From: Rhopalosiphum padi
Lineage: Eukaryota; Arthropoda; Insecta; Hemiptera; Aphididae
NCBI RefSeq assembly: GCF_020882245.1
Contig: NC_083599.1
Span: 19,664,865-19,728,864, forward strand
Reading direction: 5' to 3'
Length of the DNA: 64,000 nt
Positions 1 to 14,691 of the stretch are shown one piece after another (the stretch's first letter is position 1; every line of letters starts with the position of its first letter). A program made the translations under genes and the position numbers. Below the pieces are notes generated by a model that saw only the letters and a program-made list of their open reading frames with translations, had not been told where the DNA came from and searched no databases.

Positions 1-3000
1 GAGTAAAAATGATGAATGCTTTTACAATAATTATAAGGTAATTTATGCAAGTGCACTAGATAGAATATAGATATAATCAACATAATATCTTATTTTTTTA
101 AATCTAACGTATTATTGGTCAAAAATACAAACTCAACATAGGTATTTTCATCTTGTTATTTTTATCAAATTATCAAAATAAAATGTATTGAATCTAATTA
201 TAAGTTAAATAATTTAGTGAAATTGTTTACATTGCTTGTCTCTCACAAGAGAATCAATATCTTTATTTTTAAATAGATTTTCCTGTAGAATCCAATAACA
301 CTCAAAGATAAACTCTGAAGTTTGCAACTTTCTACATTATGATTCTTGTACTATGACGCTATGTCATTGTATTTTCATCAATACTATATAGATAATTCAC
401 TATACATTTATAATTAATACAAACGAAACAATTTATGAAGTTAACATTATTATTACTATCTTGTTTTACCATCTTGTAAGACGTATTGTTAAAACACGAT
501 TTAATTTAGCATGCACCTTAACTCGTCTTGAATACATTTAGTATTTAAAGTATCGAATAAAACATAAATTCATTGAATTTATAGTATCACTATTGGTTTC
601 GGTACAATAATATACACGAGAACAACAAATCGATAATATATTTTTACAATAGGTTAATCATTACGTGATTTTTAAATTTATACCTAAACGTATGTAACGT
701 AACCATATCCGTTAATGCGTATATAACGATAGGCAATCGTGCCAGTGGCTGTCCTATTAGACGTCTCCGGCGCACATGTCTGTTTCAAATTCCTCTATAT
801 TACCAATATTAATATTTATTTTTTCTCAATTATCTTGCTAAGTCAACAATAAATATGTTTAAAAATGCAATTTTTTGGCACCATTCACGACAAAAATTAA
901 CTAAAATATAATTTCCAATGTCTTATTAACACAGAAATACATATACTAAATTTAAATAATAATTGTAAAAATATTTTGTGCCTAGTTAACAGTAAACAAA
1001 TTTTTTATTAAGATTCTTATCGAAGAAATGAATTCATGCATACATTAATGTATTGATTTAAAATGTGTTTGATATTTTTAAACTACTAAATCTATGTATT
1101 GTATTTATTTTTATTCTGGTTCTATTTTTCCGATTTTTTTGGTTTTTATTATAAATATGATATAAATGATATAATACTATGTTTTTGTGTTTTTTTATCT
1201 CGATAGGATTTTTTTTTAAAACAATCATACAAATTTTCTCATTTTCTTAGAACTGGTAGGAGATAATACAGTGATTTGCTGGGGGTACCACCAAATACCT
1301 AAATATAGATTCATATTTCTATATTATATTGTACTATACGATTTTCAATATTTTAAAAATATAATATAATTGACTAAATAATATATATATATATATTTTA
1401 AAGTTATTGTGTATAAATGTAATAATGTTTGTTAAATTGTAATTCCATAACTTAATAGTAAAGATTCAAGCATTATCTACTCGTATCTCATAGCATTAGG
1501 TAACAGGTAACCTATTTATATTTTAAATATTAATAAAATGTCTTATATATGTATTGATGTATTAATAATAAAAATGGAATGTTTCAAAAATCACACCAAA
1601 AAATTAAATCGAGATGCCAAAATTTTGTATAATTTTTTAAAAAATCCATCAATAATTGAAAAGGTTTTTTTTTTAATTTATTGATATTGGAGATTTTTAG
1701 TTTTTAAAAATATTTAAATTAAGAATGATGTTTTTATAAAGGCCTTAATTTGTTTGTGTTTTTGTACAAGTTTTATTATAATAACACAAGTACATACATA
1801 ATATGGGTACTCATTCGTTAATTGACAATTCTTATTTTTAACAAAATCTATAGGACTTATCTTTTATTATGTATAAAGAAAATATGTAATTATAAAATTA
1901 ATTAACCGATTACCATTACCTAACTATAGAAGCGCCGAGTGTTATAAATTCAAGTGGAGCGGAATCAAATTATTTACACGCTTACCCACCCACCATTTAA
2001 GTACGATTTTTTTTAATTTCTCAAATCTCAAGGCAATTATTTATCATTTGTATGCAGTACTGGTAGCTGGCAAGCAATAACATTTATGTTTAAATTACCG
2101 GAGGTTTTTTTTTATCATTTAATTAGATTTTAACAAGTATATTATAATATCTTGACAATTAATGGGGAAACCGAGTTAAATAAGACCAAACAATTTTACT
2201 CGCTGCACTTATTGAAGTCATACTTAAAACAAAAGTAGAGTGGTCGCTCAACTTGACATATTTAACGCCACTAATAATAATCATAAAAAATAATTTAATT
2301 CGTTAAGTTAAACTTCGTATTTTAAAAAAGTAATTCGTGTAACTTAGAAAAATATATATCTAACTTAACTTCAACTATTTAACTAATTAATGTCTATCCC
2401 AAATGGCCAAGTGTTTAGTATTGTTTAGTGTACATAGGTATTGTTAGGCCTTTAAATTTAGGGTGGCTAGAATTTAGACTTTTTTTGATAGTGAAATAAA
2501 GTATTGGGACATGGACAAATTCAAGTTGGATCTCGAGGTATTTTAATTAAACATGAGTTGGCTCCGTGTAGTAATTTTATATTACTCGAATTATTGGATC
2601 CTTATAGTTACAACTACACGTGTGGTCTTTTATTCGAAGGTTGCTGATTTCACTTAGTGTTTGTGGTGAAAAATTTAACAACATGAGATATTAAGGCTTA
2701 TACAAGTACAGATAAGATATAAAAGACTATATCTTAAGTGTCTATTTGGTTCATCCTTATATATAGTCAATACTCAAGCTCAATTATTATATTATATTGA
2801 CCAATGTCCAATACTGGAAACTTCGGAGTGTATTGGGTAGGAGGAGCAATCGCTGTTATGCTTGAGATCATTCCCTCCCTTGAGCAATACGTATAATATA
2901 TTATAATATCTATTAAATATTTCTAAATTATAATTATTGATAAAAACTGTAAAAATATCAATAAGAAAGGTTCCCACTTTATTTTAAAACCTATAAATAA

Positions 3001-3749
3001 AATACAAAATTTTTAAATATTTTTGGATTTATATGTTTTTACAATCAATTAAAAATTACTAAAATATTGTTATGATTAATGTAAGATTGTTGTATGGGCT
3101 TTCTAGAGCGCAAATAATGTAAACAATAAATATGAACAATTTAAGTACGAAGTACTTATCTAATATTAAATGTAGGCATATATAAGCTCTTATTAGTATC
3201 TATACATAATAAAATATTTATTAGGTACTTATTCAATCGAATAGGTTGTAGTTTGCGATCCCGAGACTATCCTATAGGCGAATCGCGCCATTCCATTCTA
3301 TTTCGCGTCCATGATACCTGCAAACTTATACACAAACCACGTGCTTCAAACCATGTCCCATTACTCCCACTCCGTGAAAATTATACATTTATAAATTCTA
3401 CATTTTTCCATCATTTTGCTCTATACATCATATAGCCTATGCTATTCTAATATAACAATTGGTAATAAAATATATCATTTTCATATTTGAATACGTACTT
3501 AAAAGCATGACAGCTATATTTTTCTAAATAGACATTCATAATAGTAATATTAAATATAGATACGCTATATAAGGCTATAACATATAATTTTTTAGTTCGC
3601 ACTTATTATAGCGACTATATATTCTACAATACTATATAAACATGGTGGTATTAATGTATTACGAAACCATATACCAATGTGGGGATTTAGTATAACCAGT
3701 AACCATCGTTAGCAATCCTCTATATATAAACTATATTAATACGATTTGG
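1..3749. other. AT-rich intergenic DNA, no gene recognised
   Basis: I see no conserved exon here. The stretch is AT-rich with many A/T runs and TA-rich simple sequence. Two less AT-rich patches (about 684-790 and 3253-3430) can be translated for 30 to 60 codons but match nothing I recognise. Confidence 0.6.
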
Positions 3750-4016
3750 CAGTGGCGTGGCGAGGTAAAATTTATATGTGGGCAAAGTACACTTAAAGAG
3801 GACCTTTTTAAATTTTTTTAGTAAACATTTTTTTAAGTAACAACAGTTGTTTAATAAATATTAAGATTTAGAATTTTTTAAAACAATACACTTTTGTACA
3901 GACACTTCTCCCATATTTCTCTATAGTTAATTATAAAGCCCTTTAGAACGCGAGGCCCTTTGAGGTGCGAGGCCGTGGGCAATGGCCCACACCGCCCACG
4001 CCTAGCGCCGCCACTG
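3750..4016. mobile_element. hAT-like MITE (267 bp) with perfect 8-bp TSD
   Basis: The element begins CAGTGGCGTGGCGAGG and ends, in reverse complement, CAGTGGCGGCGCTAGG. These are hAT-style CAGTGG inverted ends. It is flanked on both sides by the same 8 bases, CGATTTGG (3742-3749 and 4017-4024), the target-site duplication length expected of hAT transposases. The interior has no coding potential, so it is a non-autonomous copy. The GC-rich right end (cggcccac-type words) contrasts with the AT-rich flanks. The exact TSD implies a fairly recent insertion. Confidence 0.85.
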
Positions 4017-5593
4017 CGATTTGGTAGGTTTATAATATTATAATTGTACAAACAATAATGTATGTATATAATACGTTTTTATTTTATTTTTATCTAATAA
4101 TGATTAATATTAGCACGAGACATTTTTTTTTTGAATCAAAGCTATTGTCTATTATATTCTTCATATTCAAAAACACGCAATTAACGCTTTTCACAAGCAT
4201 CAAGTACTATATCTATAGGTAGCTATACCTAAACATATAAGACATGCCAGTATGGTAAATAAATATAGGTGACCACATAAAATAAAGAAATTATTCATAT
4301 ATATAAAAATATAAATGTGTAACATTGTGTTGTACCTTGTACCTACACTTGTCTCGCACATTATTGCTTATAGCTTACACCTAAGCAGATTATTAAATAT
4401 ATGCATGAGAGTAGTCTATATATCTAACCATTGATTAAATACAATTTAATATATACCTATTATACCTAACTAATAGTTTTTTGTTTTATAAATTAATATA
4501 TTAAGTATGTAACTTCGAACTCTCAACGTTTAAATTAATTTGAATAAAATATTTTTTTTTATCTTAATATACCTACTTAATAATTTAATAGATTTTCACA
4601 AGAAATCTAAAATTATAATAATTATATGTAAGTGTAATCAAGTGAAATTAAATCGAAATATTGTAATTCATAACTTATCTCAAGTACGTATTCTTAGTAA
4701 TACAAAAATTTTTAAGAAGATAATATTTTTTTATTAATACAAGTATGTATATATTGTCCGTATTTTCATACAAATTATTCATCGATATTTAAAATTTGTT
4801 AATTATTAAAATATAAGTAATAACTTGTACTTTGCGCCTGCAGTTTTAAAAGATACCGACAGTACTTACCTATATTTAAACAAACTTTGATTAAATTTCA
4901 AACATTTTATGTAACTTGCACTACACTTAAGTGTAGTAATTATTTAAATGTTTATTAGTTAATGTGATACTGAAAATTTATTATTGTGTATAGAATATCA
5001 CAATACAGTGAAACTCTATAGAAGAGGTCGGGGGAACCTGCGATCCTTAACGTGTAATCTGTGTTTATGACTTTTTTTGTTCTTCGCAGTGAATAACTAT
5101 TTTTAACTATTTTTAAATTAGGTAGCTACCAAAACGGCAAAGCCTATCATAGATAACTCAATCGCATCTTCTTTATTTTTAAAATATTTATTATTCTACA
5201 AGCTTCTTTTTACGTCTGAATATATATCAACTAATTCAGCGAGTTTTAAATTGTTGAATATAAGAAAACAATTAAGATAAGGAAATATGAACAACGCGTT
5301 ATAGTATTTTTATTACTTAAACATTTTCGATACTACATTATAATATATTATCTTCACTGATGAAATTTCTTCATTGTTCCGTTATAAATCTAAACTTTTA
5401 CATTTCTGTTTTCTACTTTTATATAATTTATATTGTATAGTGTATAGTAGTATACTACATAATATTATTATACAAATAAACAAAAAAATCTTGTGCATAT
5501 AAAAAAGGCATCTATGTAAGGGATAACTATTCCTATTCCATTATACCCTACCCTTTTTGTAAACTATTTATCTATTATGTGTTTACTATAGAG
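4017..5593. other. AT-rich intergenic DNA, no gene recognised
   Basis: No exon seen. At 5005-5030 the sequence CAGTGAAACTCTATAGAAG resembles one end of a pogo/Tigger-type element, but I found no partner end nearby. Confidence 0.5.
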
Positions 5594-6252
5594 CAGTGTT
5601 TCCCAAAGGGTGTGCCGTGAAATTTGAAAGGTGTGCCGCGATAACTTGAACTTTTTTTATAAAAAAAAAAACAAATAATGATTTGTTTCAAAATACTTAA
5701 ATATCATTAATATAAAAATGAACTTTAAAATTACAAAAAAAGAGATATAATTATAAATTTTAGTGTAAAACGTGTGCTTGATGTTGTTTGCATAATAGTT
5801 CAATTCTAGGAGGGATCGACAATAAACACACCAACATTTCTTGTTCAACTGATACAAGTAGTTCAGGTTTTTTATTTTTAGTATTTGTTAGTGCGTAAAA
5901 CTTAAGTTCACAGAGATATGTTGTAGAAAATGGTAATAATATATTTATTGCAATTTCTGTAATTATCGGATACTATATGTTTTAGTAAGACTCCAAAACT
6001 GGAACAGTTTAAGTTCATTAAATAAATTGTAATTTCAATGAACGATCGTCGATCATATTCGTTAATAGGCAAAGATGGGAAGTACTTTTTCATTTTTTCT
6101 TTTAAAATTATGAGATGATTAATTATCAAATCAGATGTTACCTACGTATTATTCGATAAGTAGATAATATTTGTTCAAAGTGTACTGTGACTTATAATAA
6201 CTAAGAATAATGTGCCGTACTGCCGTGATAGGAAAAAGTTTGGGAACCGCTG
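5594..6252. mobile_element. hAT element remnant (659 bp) with perfect 8-bp TSD
   Basis: The left end reads CAGTGTTTCCCAAAGGGTG. The right end, reverse complemented, reads CAGCGGTTCCCAAACTTTTT. Both are typical hAT termini. The 8-base flanks are identical: CTATAGAG at 5586-5593 and 6253-6260. Inside, on the - strand (about 6129 to 5908), is a degraded reading frame with the words MKKYFPSLPINEYD. These resemble the C-terminal part of ZBED/SCAND3-type hAT transposases from memory of that family. The product is far too short to be active, so this is an internally deleted copy. Confidence 0.85.
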
Positions 6253-8330
6253 CTATAGAGAATAAGTGTATACGTCCAATTTTGATTTTACTAGGTATAT
6301 TTCCATCTATGCGCCGTTATATTTTATTGTGATTTTAATTACAAAATTAAAATCAATACATTTATATGCAGTGTATTTGTGTTGGATAAATATTGTAAAT
6401 ACCTACTTAATCACCTATTAATAAACATGACACTTTAATGTACACACTACTTATTATCTTATCTTGTATACATATAGTTTGAATACTATAGTTTTTAATT
6501 TCATTCAATTTTTTTTCTTACGTTTTTCTATAGGTGAACGAAATAACACGTTTTGATTATATTAAAACTGTATCTATAGAGGCATGCGCATGGGTGTTGC
6601 AGGGTATGCTATAGCAACACCCGCGGTCTGCGGACTGCGAATAATTTCAGTTTTCACTCACAATTTTTATTTTTTCTTACTAAATATAGTTAGTATTTTA
6701 ATAGTTATAATTTACAAGATAACATCACATATTAAATGAAATGTTCATATGATATTATTTTAAAATATTTAATTAGGTTATTATTTTTAATATCATTCAA
6801 TGTATTATTATTATTATTTTTATCATAACTTTTAGAAAAATTTGTTCATATGACTATGTTTGTTTTTAATCAAAGCATAATATGTATTGACATATTGTAT
6901 AAAATAAATTCCATTTTTGTATCAATCAAATACATTTTCAAGACTGAAGAAAATGTGCTATTATATTATTATAAGTAAATGCTCTTTTCTTAAAGCTTAA
7001 TAATGCTTAAACACATATAAATAAATAATTTTCAGCAACACTTACCACTAAGCTTTGCGCACACGGCACACCTATGGCTGTAATATTCAATTTTTTACCA
7101 ATCCATAAATAATATTATAATAACATTTTAATTTAATTATACAATAACCTAATCTTATATTTTTTTTTATTAGTTTAACTAATAATATTTTTAACCTACA
7201 ATCAACAATATTATATTTAATAATTAATGTTGCTATTGACAGTCTTAAGTCTGTCTTAAATGGGAAGGAAAATAATGTATTTATATCGGACACAGTTAGT
7301 GTAGTTGTTGAATATTATCCGGTTGCAATTCGTATGAAAAAAAGATCGTGAGACGCAATTCGTTTGCTGCGTAATAAATACTTATTGTTTGTAAACGGGT
7401 ACTACATTTTACCCAAAGTTTCTGCAGGTCCCAACTCCCAATTACCTGTGAACAATTTTATTTACGAAAAATAAATACATACCAATGTAACATAAAATAA
7501 GAATGATATTATTATACATAAACTCACTATAAAGTATTATTTTTTATGAAAATAAATTTATGGTATTATACTATTATCACAGAATAGATGAAACCATAAT
7601 TTCATCTAATCTGTAGTATTATAGGGATTGTGGTCGGCATGGCAGCACATCGAATTGCTATAGTTAATATTTTGCAAAAAAAAAATAATTGCATTTTGAA
7701 ATTTTAGTTAATGTCTGCTATTAATATTTTAATGATACGATAATACAGCTGGTAAATGGCATTTATAAGCCATAATACATATCATACATAAACCAATTAT
7801 ATAGAGTTAGATATATATTTTATCTACTAAATATAGATATTATTAATGTTTTTTTTTTTTTAATTATTTTAACTGGGTATATCTAAACAATTATCATCTT
7901 TATAACTGTGGCAATAATTACTTATGCAAATAAATTAACGAATTCAAAATATCATTAGTTATATATTATTTTATGAATTGTGAGTTTTGACGACTGAAAG
8001 TGTACTTGCTTACATTTTACGAATATAATAAATTTATACGTATAATATATATGTTGCATTGATATTAATTTTAATAAACTACTGTAAAATGTCTAAAATG
8101 CATGTGTTGTCTAATTATTTCTTCGTCTTACTGACACGCATCATAACAAATTAGCGTTCAGCAGAATATTTAAATAAAAAATAAAAAAATCGAACAATTA
8201 TTTTAAAATACAATATTAGAAATTTAAATGCCATATTTTTTAACTCTTCAGAATTGATCAATGATTTATAACAATATTATTTAAAACAAGTATATCCTCA
8301 ATGAGTTTTTTCATAATATGTACTTTATAC
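6253..8330. other. Intergenic DNA with a possible degraded transposon
   Basis: No gene recognised. A GC-richer patch at 6575-6640 (ggcatgcgcatgggtgttgc) and another at 7040-7079 (tgcgcacacggcacacctat) look like opposite ends of one old element of about 500 bp. I could not find a target-site duplication. Confidence 0.4.
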
Positions 8331-8757
8331 TAGCTGTCCCCGTGCATGTCACCCGTACAAAATGCACCCGTGTTAAGTTTGGTTGTCTATGATGCTAACA
8401 ATGCTAACATTTAGCGTAAGGATAAAAACTATTTTTGGTTTTCTGATTTGGTGTATAGATGATATCTCTGACATATCAATTTTACATAACTTTCCCGCCT
8501 AGAGTTGCATTTTTTCAATCGATTAACCGATTATGTATCATTCGTTTAAAATAATCTATTATTCAAATGATCGAAACAAATCGCACAGCCCTAAAAATTA
8601 TAAATAGGTAATATATTGAGGTCATTAACCGGGATAAAAATATCCTATCTTATGACGGAGATAAAATTACACATATTGATCATAATTTTATCAAAATCGG
8701 TTGAGTAGTTTCGGAATGCATCGAAAACATGTAAATGTATGTGTATATTTATAGATA
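8331..8757 (+). repeat. Interspersed retroposon-like repeat, class not determined
   Basis: It starts tagctgtccccgtgcatgtc and, near its end, holds atcaaaatcggttgagtagt followed by a TA-rich tail. A 'ctagctg...ccg' head and a 'aaaatcggtt.agtagtttcgga' tail are the pattern of a repeat common in insect genomes. No protein is encoded. I cannot tell from the sequence whether it derives from a non-LTR element or another class. Ends are approximate. Confidence 0.45.
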
Positions 8758-11700
8758 TACAATTTATAAAATTTACACGTTTATTTTAATTAGTAGATAA
8801 GAGATAACTCAGAGGTTTTTTAACGTAGACAAATTCTATTACGATAGAAACCTTATCCGTCATATATTCTTTCGTTTTTAAAAATAAAATATCAAGAAGA
8901 TCTGATAAGTAAAGTTTCAGAGTTTACCCTGAACAAAGATTTTAATTTTACATTTATATAGTTAGATTATCGATTATCTAAAGCATCACGTAGGCTTTTA
9001 TTAATATTTTTATTTAAAAATGATTTATGAGTATTTTAAAGTTTTATTATTTTACAATAAAATAATGAATAATTAATATTTTTTTTTAACTACAATTTAT
9101 GTAAAAATTAAAATACCATTAAAAGCCTACGTTATGTCATAGATAATATTCTTAGCTTTAAGTTTGATAATATGTGACTATTATTAAAACTAATAATATA
9201 AAATAAATTCTTGAAATTGTTCTAAATGCAAATTTACTATGATGCACATTGGTGAGACATAGATAATACATGCAGGACGACATCCACCTAAGGAGATCTG
9301 GATGATTAGATATTGATATTTATTATTTAGTGTATCTATCCTTCACACAGGCAATATAATAAAAACACTAACAAATACCCATTTAACGTCTCACATCAAT
9401 TTATTGAAACGATAATTATTAAAAAAAAAAAAATTGTATAGACTATATATTTTAGACACATGATGAAAACAATATAGCAACTTTTAACATATAGCCATAT
9501 GTTTTTAGGCTGTTTACAATTTTTTTTCTGACCGATTTCGAGATGTCACCAAATTTGTTACATTCATTATTATTATTATTTCGAATCAACATTTTCATAA
9601 TTTTACCACTGTAAAATAATTATTAATTTACCTAATTACGTCAACATAGTAACCTTATTGTTGATACATTTTTTTTAATCATAATTTTAAAAACATATAA
9701 TATGTATGATTCTAATTACATTTTTAAATTGCACTCTCTAATGGCCCGATTTCCAAAAAACTAATTCAAAGGTTTGAGAATGTAATTTATATATTTTTTT
9801 TAAATAACTTGAATTTAATTTAAAATAGTGACACAATTGATCTCATGATAACTCTGAATATTTAAACATTCAATTCGCAATCCAAATAGGTATCACTAGT
9901 GAATAATGAATTCTTTAAATTCGATAATGATAAGTAGATAATGGTCATATAGATTATAGACTAAGTATATAGGAAAATTCGTTGAGAATATACTTGTTTT
10001 AAATAATACTATTATAAATAATTGGACAACTTTGAAAAACAAAAAATACAATATTCAAATATTTATTATATATTTTAAAATAATTATTTGTTTTTTGTAA
10101 ATAATAAACGTACCTGAATGGCTATTATAATTTATAAATATCCACAATGTATTATTATATAATACAATTCATGGTTTTAACTAGGTCAATAGGTACCTAC
10201 TTAGGTACTTTTTTGATACCTATATTGTATTTATTTTTTAATTATTAAATAATCTAAATTCAAAATTCAAAATAAAATATTCAAAAAAATCAGGGTTCTA
10301 ACTCTGTAGTAACTGTCAAGTATACCTACTCCGCAATTTCGTTAGTCACCGTACCTATATAGTGTGTAATCGATGTACTAAATTTGAATTCAATAGTAAA
10401 TAGTAAATTATTGCATTCAAGAAACGATTCTGAATGGAAGACGGTCTGTTTATGCAATTTCTTTATCTTTTAGTAGGTCATATGGTAATTTGAACTAATT
10501 TTTGTCAAAAACATAATTATTATATAATATTAAAAATTACAATATTATTATGCATTTATGCCTATAAAATATTATGCATTTGTATTATTTAGGTTTTTAG
10601 GTTTTTATAAAATAAAGACAATAAATTAGGTATAACAACTAATAAGAAACCTATTGTAATTAATTTTTAATACTTAGCTATAAAAATAGAACATTTTATT
10701 AATTTTATAAATTGAACATTTTCGTAATTTAACCAATCTAATCAACATTTGAACTTCGAACGAATATAAAAAAATTGTCCACATTTATTTAAAAAGTTCT
10801 AAATTTCTTATTTTAATAAGAAAAACTATAGTATGGAATCTTGAACTTACACATAGGCAGCATAGGCTACACAAAAAGCATATTAAACCTACATATTTCA
10901 AACTAAATCACAAAAGAACATTATTTTTTAATCTCATGTTCTTATCTTATAGTATATTATGTGTATGTATACATTTGTCTAACTCCACACACAGCTAGTA
11001 TACTGCTTATGTCTGCATTACTTATTACGACCACAGACTAAAATATTATATATATTTCATTTAATTAATTTATTGACTTAAGAAATAAGTAAAATCGATA
11101 ATATACATAGTATATCGAATATAATATATATTATCATATATTTTAAATTGTACTGAAATTTAACGCATAAATTATTATTAAATATAATAAATTATTATAC
11201 AGTTTTATACTTATTATAAAAGATTTTAATTTTGATTATCAGACATCGATAATGATGTATGTTTTTCTATAATGATTAGGGTACTACTTTGATAATTAAT
11301 ATATTGAGATTATATTGTCTACTACCTACTATCTATAAAATATTAGTATATAAGCGATATTAGATGAATAAATGACTCAATGGCATTTAATGATAAATTA
11401 CAATATAATATTGTATATTTATACGTTGCTAATTTTCTGTCAAATATAATACTAAAAACATAACTTATACATGGACATCGAACATGGTTAACTAAATTAA
11501 ATGATTGTAAACTGTCTATAAATTGTCATTATTTTTTAATTGCATTTATAAACCTATATGTAGTATGTGAGTATTGAGATTTATAGAACTTTTAAATGGT
11601 ATTAAATATTAATAATTCATTTTAAGTACCAGTAATTAATGATTACAATAGGTATTTAAAATAAAATACTCAACTACTATTTTTCATAAATATCTAGGTA

Positions 11701-13699
11701 ACAGCCAATAGGTAGATAGATACTGACTATTGATCCGCAATACGTCGTTTAAGTGTTTTCCAAGCATTAAAACAGGATATAAGCTTATTAAAATGAAATA
11801 TTTAATTTATGCCTATATATATTTAATTATATACACGTATAATACATATTTATAGACTATCTATGCCCTACATGTAGGTATCTAAAAAGTAAAAATTACA
11901 ATTGTAATTATTCAATGTTATATTATAATTTATTATATAGGTAGGTATAACAATATATTGATTAGACGTCACATGCAAGCTTTCGCAGCCTATCAATTCA
12001 ATATGGTTACCTTTTAATTTTTATTGTGTATAGTCAAATTGATGACAGTCGTATGTAAAATATATGCGAGGTACAAATGTACCTACTACTGTAGTACAAT
12101 GTACAAACGATTTATAACCCACAGCTAGCTATACAAGACATAAGTATATGTATATAGATCCGTTTCAGTATATGTGTGTGTGTGCGAGGGTGGGAGCGGG
12201 GTAGGATATAGAAAAAATACGAGTGCCATAATAATAAATAATAATAAAATTAAAAAACCGTTTGCGAAACGCGCGTAATGCGTACGGGTCGTACGATAAT
12301 ATACATTACAGAAGTCGATCTCAATAGGTCGTAAACATAGCCACCATCTAACGCGTAACATTATACACTTTATTAGAGATGCCTATATTATTCTGGTATC
12401 TGACGAGTGACGATCACATGGATAGGTCGCGGGGGACCACTCGAGAGTCGAGACGGATATCCTCTTATACACGTGATTGCGAGTTGTTACGTTTACACTT
12501 TACCTATAATGTAACAGTGTAAATTAATTACATACACACGTAGTAGTACCTATATAATATATATATATACGTGTACATTCTGTCGCGTCCTACTTAAGTA
12601 AAACGTCGTCGTAGTATAGCGTTATATATTATGTAACCGCACACGGATGCGACGACGTACCTACCTAATATGTTATATAGTTAGGTAAGTATTGTAATAA
12701 TGTAATATTTAACGCGAACCGAAAAACACCGTACCGACAAAAATAATTACAATAATATAGTGTATTAGTATATACCCAAGTTTTAACCATCGAAAACGAG
12801 ACGTGTGCCTGAATACACGAATATCCTAATTGTATAATTAGTGGCAGGCGGCACCCACATCTTCTATTTACTGCCCCAGGATAGTTGTTGCTGTACTACT
12901 ACAGTACTACACTATAAAATAGTTGTTGACTTGTTGTATATATTAATAATTATAATGCGCATGTACGTGTAACTAAAACTTATTATTATTATTTATTTAT
13001 TTTATCTTTTAATATTTTTACATAATTATTTTTAGTGTGGGTGACACTTTTATTTTTAGTTGGCAGAATATAATATAGGATTAAATTATAAATAATATTA
13101 ATAATAGTATCATAGTAATTCTAATAACAAATTTACACATGGATCATAGGTAAATGATATTAAGGATAAGATGTTGGATAGATATAGATATTGGAAGTCT
13201 GTTGTATAGTGTTGTAGATCTTAGGCTTTCGAATATGTGATCAGTATGACGTGCAAGTGCATATTAATTGGCGGATGTTCGGTCAAATGTGACTGTGTGG
13301 GATTGACATTTCTATTTATTATCAAAATGAGGAGGCAGACTTCAACCTTCAACTCACTACTTATAAACATTGTCCCCATACACGTGTGTAGTATATAAAA
13401 TGTACTGCAGAGTATATCAATAATAATAATTATATAGGTACGAACCTAATACGCTGTAAGCAAGTCGTAGCCCACCTTCTCGAAAAACTACCTACCGGGA
13501 GGCTTAACCCCCCCCCCTCCCCCGAAGTCCTTCCCCTTATAACCGTAAATGATTCACATATTTTGGTACCTATGTACGTAGTAGCGGTACCTACTGGAAG
13601 TGCGGAAATCAATAAAACCAATAATATTATGTAGACTACAACTATATTATAAATGTTAAACTGTTAAAGGGAGGTAAAAACTGCAGTTTGGGGTTACTC
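8758..13699. other. AT-rich intergenic DNA upstream of Dok
   Basis: No convincing exon. A short piece near 10424-10445 (cgattctgaatgga) resembles the ends of the repeat at 62404-63309. Short TA and TG tracts occur at 12551-12567 and about 12173-12184, and a C-rich run at 13508-13522. From about 12.2 kb onward CpG content rises towards the Dok gene start. Confidence 0.5.
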
Positions 13700-14691
13700 G
13701 GCGTACGTATAATGCGCATGTACCTATATACATTATACGCCAACACGATAAGTGCATGTCGTCGAGCACGTACCGTCGCCGCCGCCGGGCTCGGAGTTCC
13801 GGATCGCGGTTGACAGCGCAAGCGGTCAAGGATCAGCAGTATAAAAATAATACTGTCGTGGACATCCGCCACGGACGCCGCCGAACGTTGCCCGAAAAAC
13901 CAGAACGCAACAATATCATGTTATTCGTTGTAGTAAACAACAAAATCGGATTCCCCTCTCAATATTATACCACTCGACGGAATATTTTCGCCGCCGTGGA
14001 TCCATCTCGTAGGTACATACGCGTCGCCGTCCCGCTCCCCTCCCCGTCGCAGACGTTAAGTATTTTTTTCCGTCGCAGATACCGGCGGCGGCGGCGGCTC
14101 TAATCAGCCAGCGACCAGCGACGACCGCGCGCCACCGCGGTTCTACCACTGATTAGAACACGACTGCAACACGGTCCGTAGCTGTTGCAGTTGCAGTGGT
14201 ACTATTACAGCGTCCGCAGACCGCGTCCAGTGTCCCGCTGTCGCCGAGTAGACGGTTGTGTTCCAAGTCTGTACTCGGCGCAGTCGCGTCTCTCAAGTCC
14301 GTCGAGTACACTATATAGTACACACCACTTACCGCTGTGGAAAAGCGCGCACGACACGAGCTCGGGGCACATGGTTTGATAACGTTGCCAACAGAGTTAC
14401 AGCTGCAGCCCGACAATATCACAGACGACGACAGTCTTCGTTTTTCCTCAATAGTGTTTGGGTTTTGACGATTTTCATCACTGCGCCCTCGTCGTTACTC
14501 GACCGCGGAGGAATGCCTCCGGGAGGCTCGATAACCTTTCATACGTAGTCTGGCGTGTAGGTTCGTTCGCGGTGACTGGAGTGACGGCGGTAATATTGTT
14601 GTTATTATTATTATTATTATTATTGTCAGGTACTATTGGCTTTGTTCGACTACTTGTACTGTGGTGCACTAACCGACGACGATCTGGACAA
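13700..14691 (+). promoter_or_regulatory. CpG-rich promoter / 5' UTR region of Dok
   Basis: About 1 kb directly before the Dok start codon is rich in CpG and much richer in GC than the surrounding DNA, for example around 13760-13800 and 14080-14130. It includes an (ATT)n run at about 14603-14623 just before the coding start. Several unrelated long reading frames on both strands here follow from the base composition. Transcription start and core elements are not identified. I infer promoter plus 5' UTR from position and composition. Confidence 0.55.

Noticed and set aside
3253..3435. 60-codon + strand frame in a GC-richer patch
   Set aside because: No recognisable protein, no splice context and no neighbouring exons. 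Probably chance or part of an unidentified repeat.
14458..14691. In-frame upstream extension of Dok with a poly-Leu run that looks like a membrane segment
   Set aside because: It contains no ATG before 14692, and the Leu run comes from an (ATT)n microsatellite read out of context. Dok family proteins begin directly with the PH domain.
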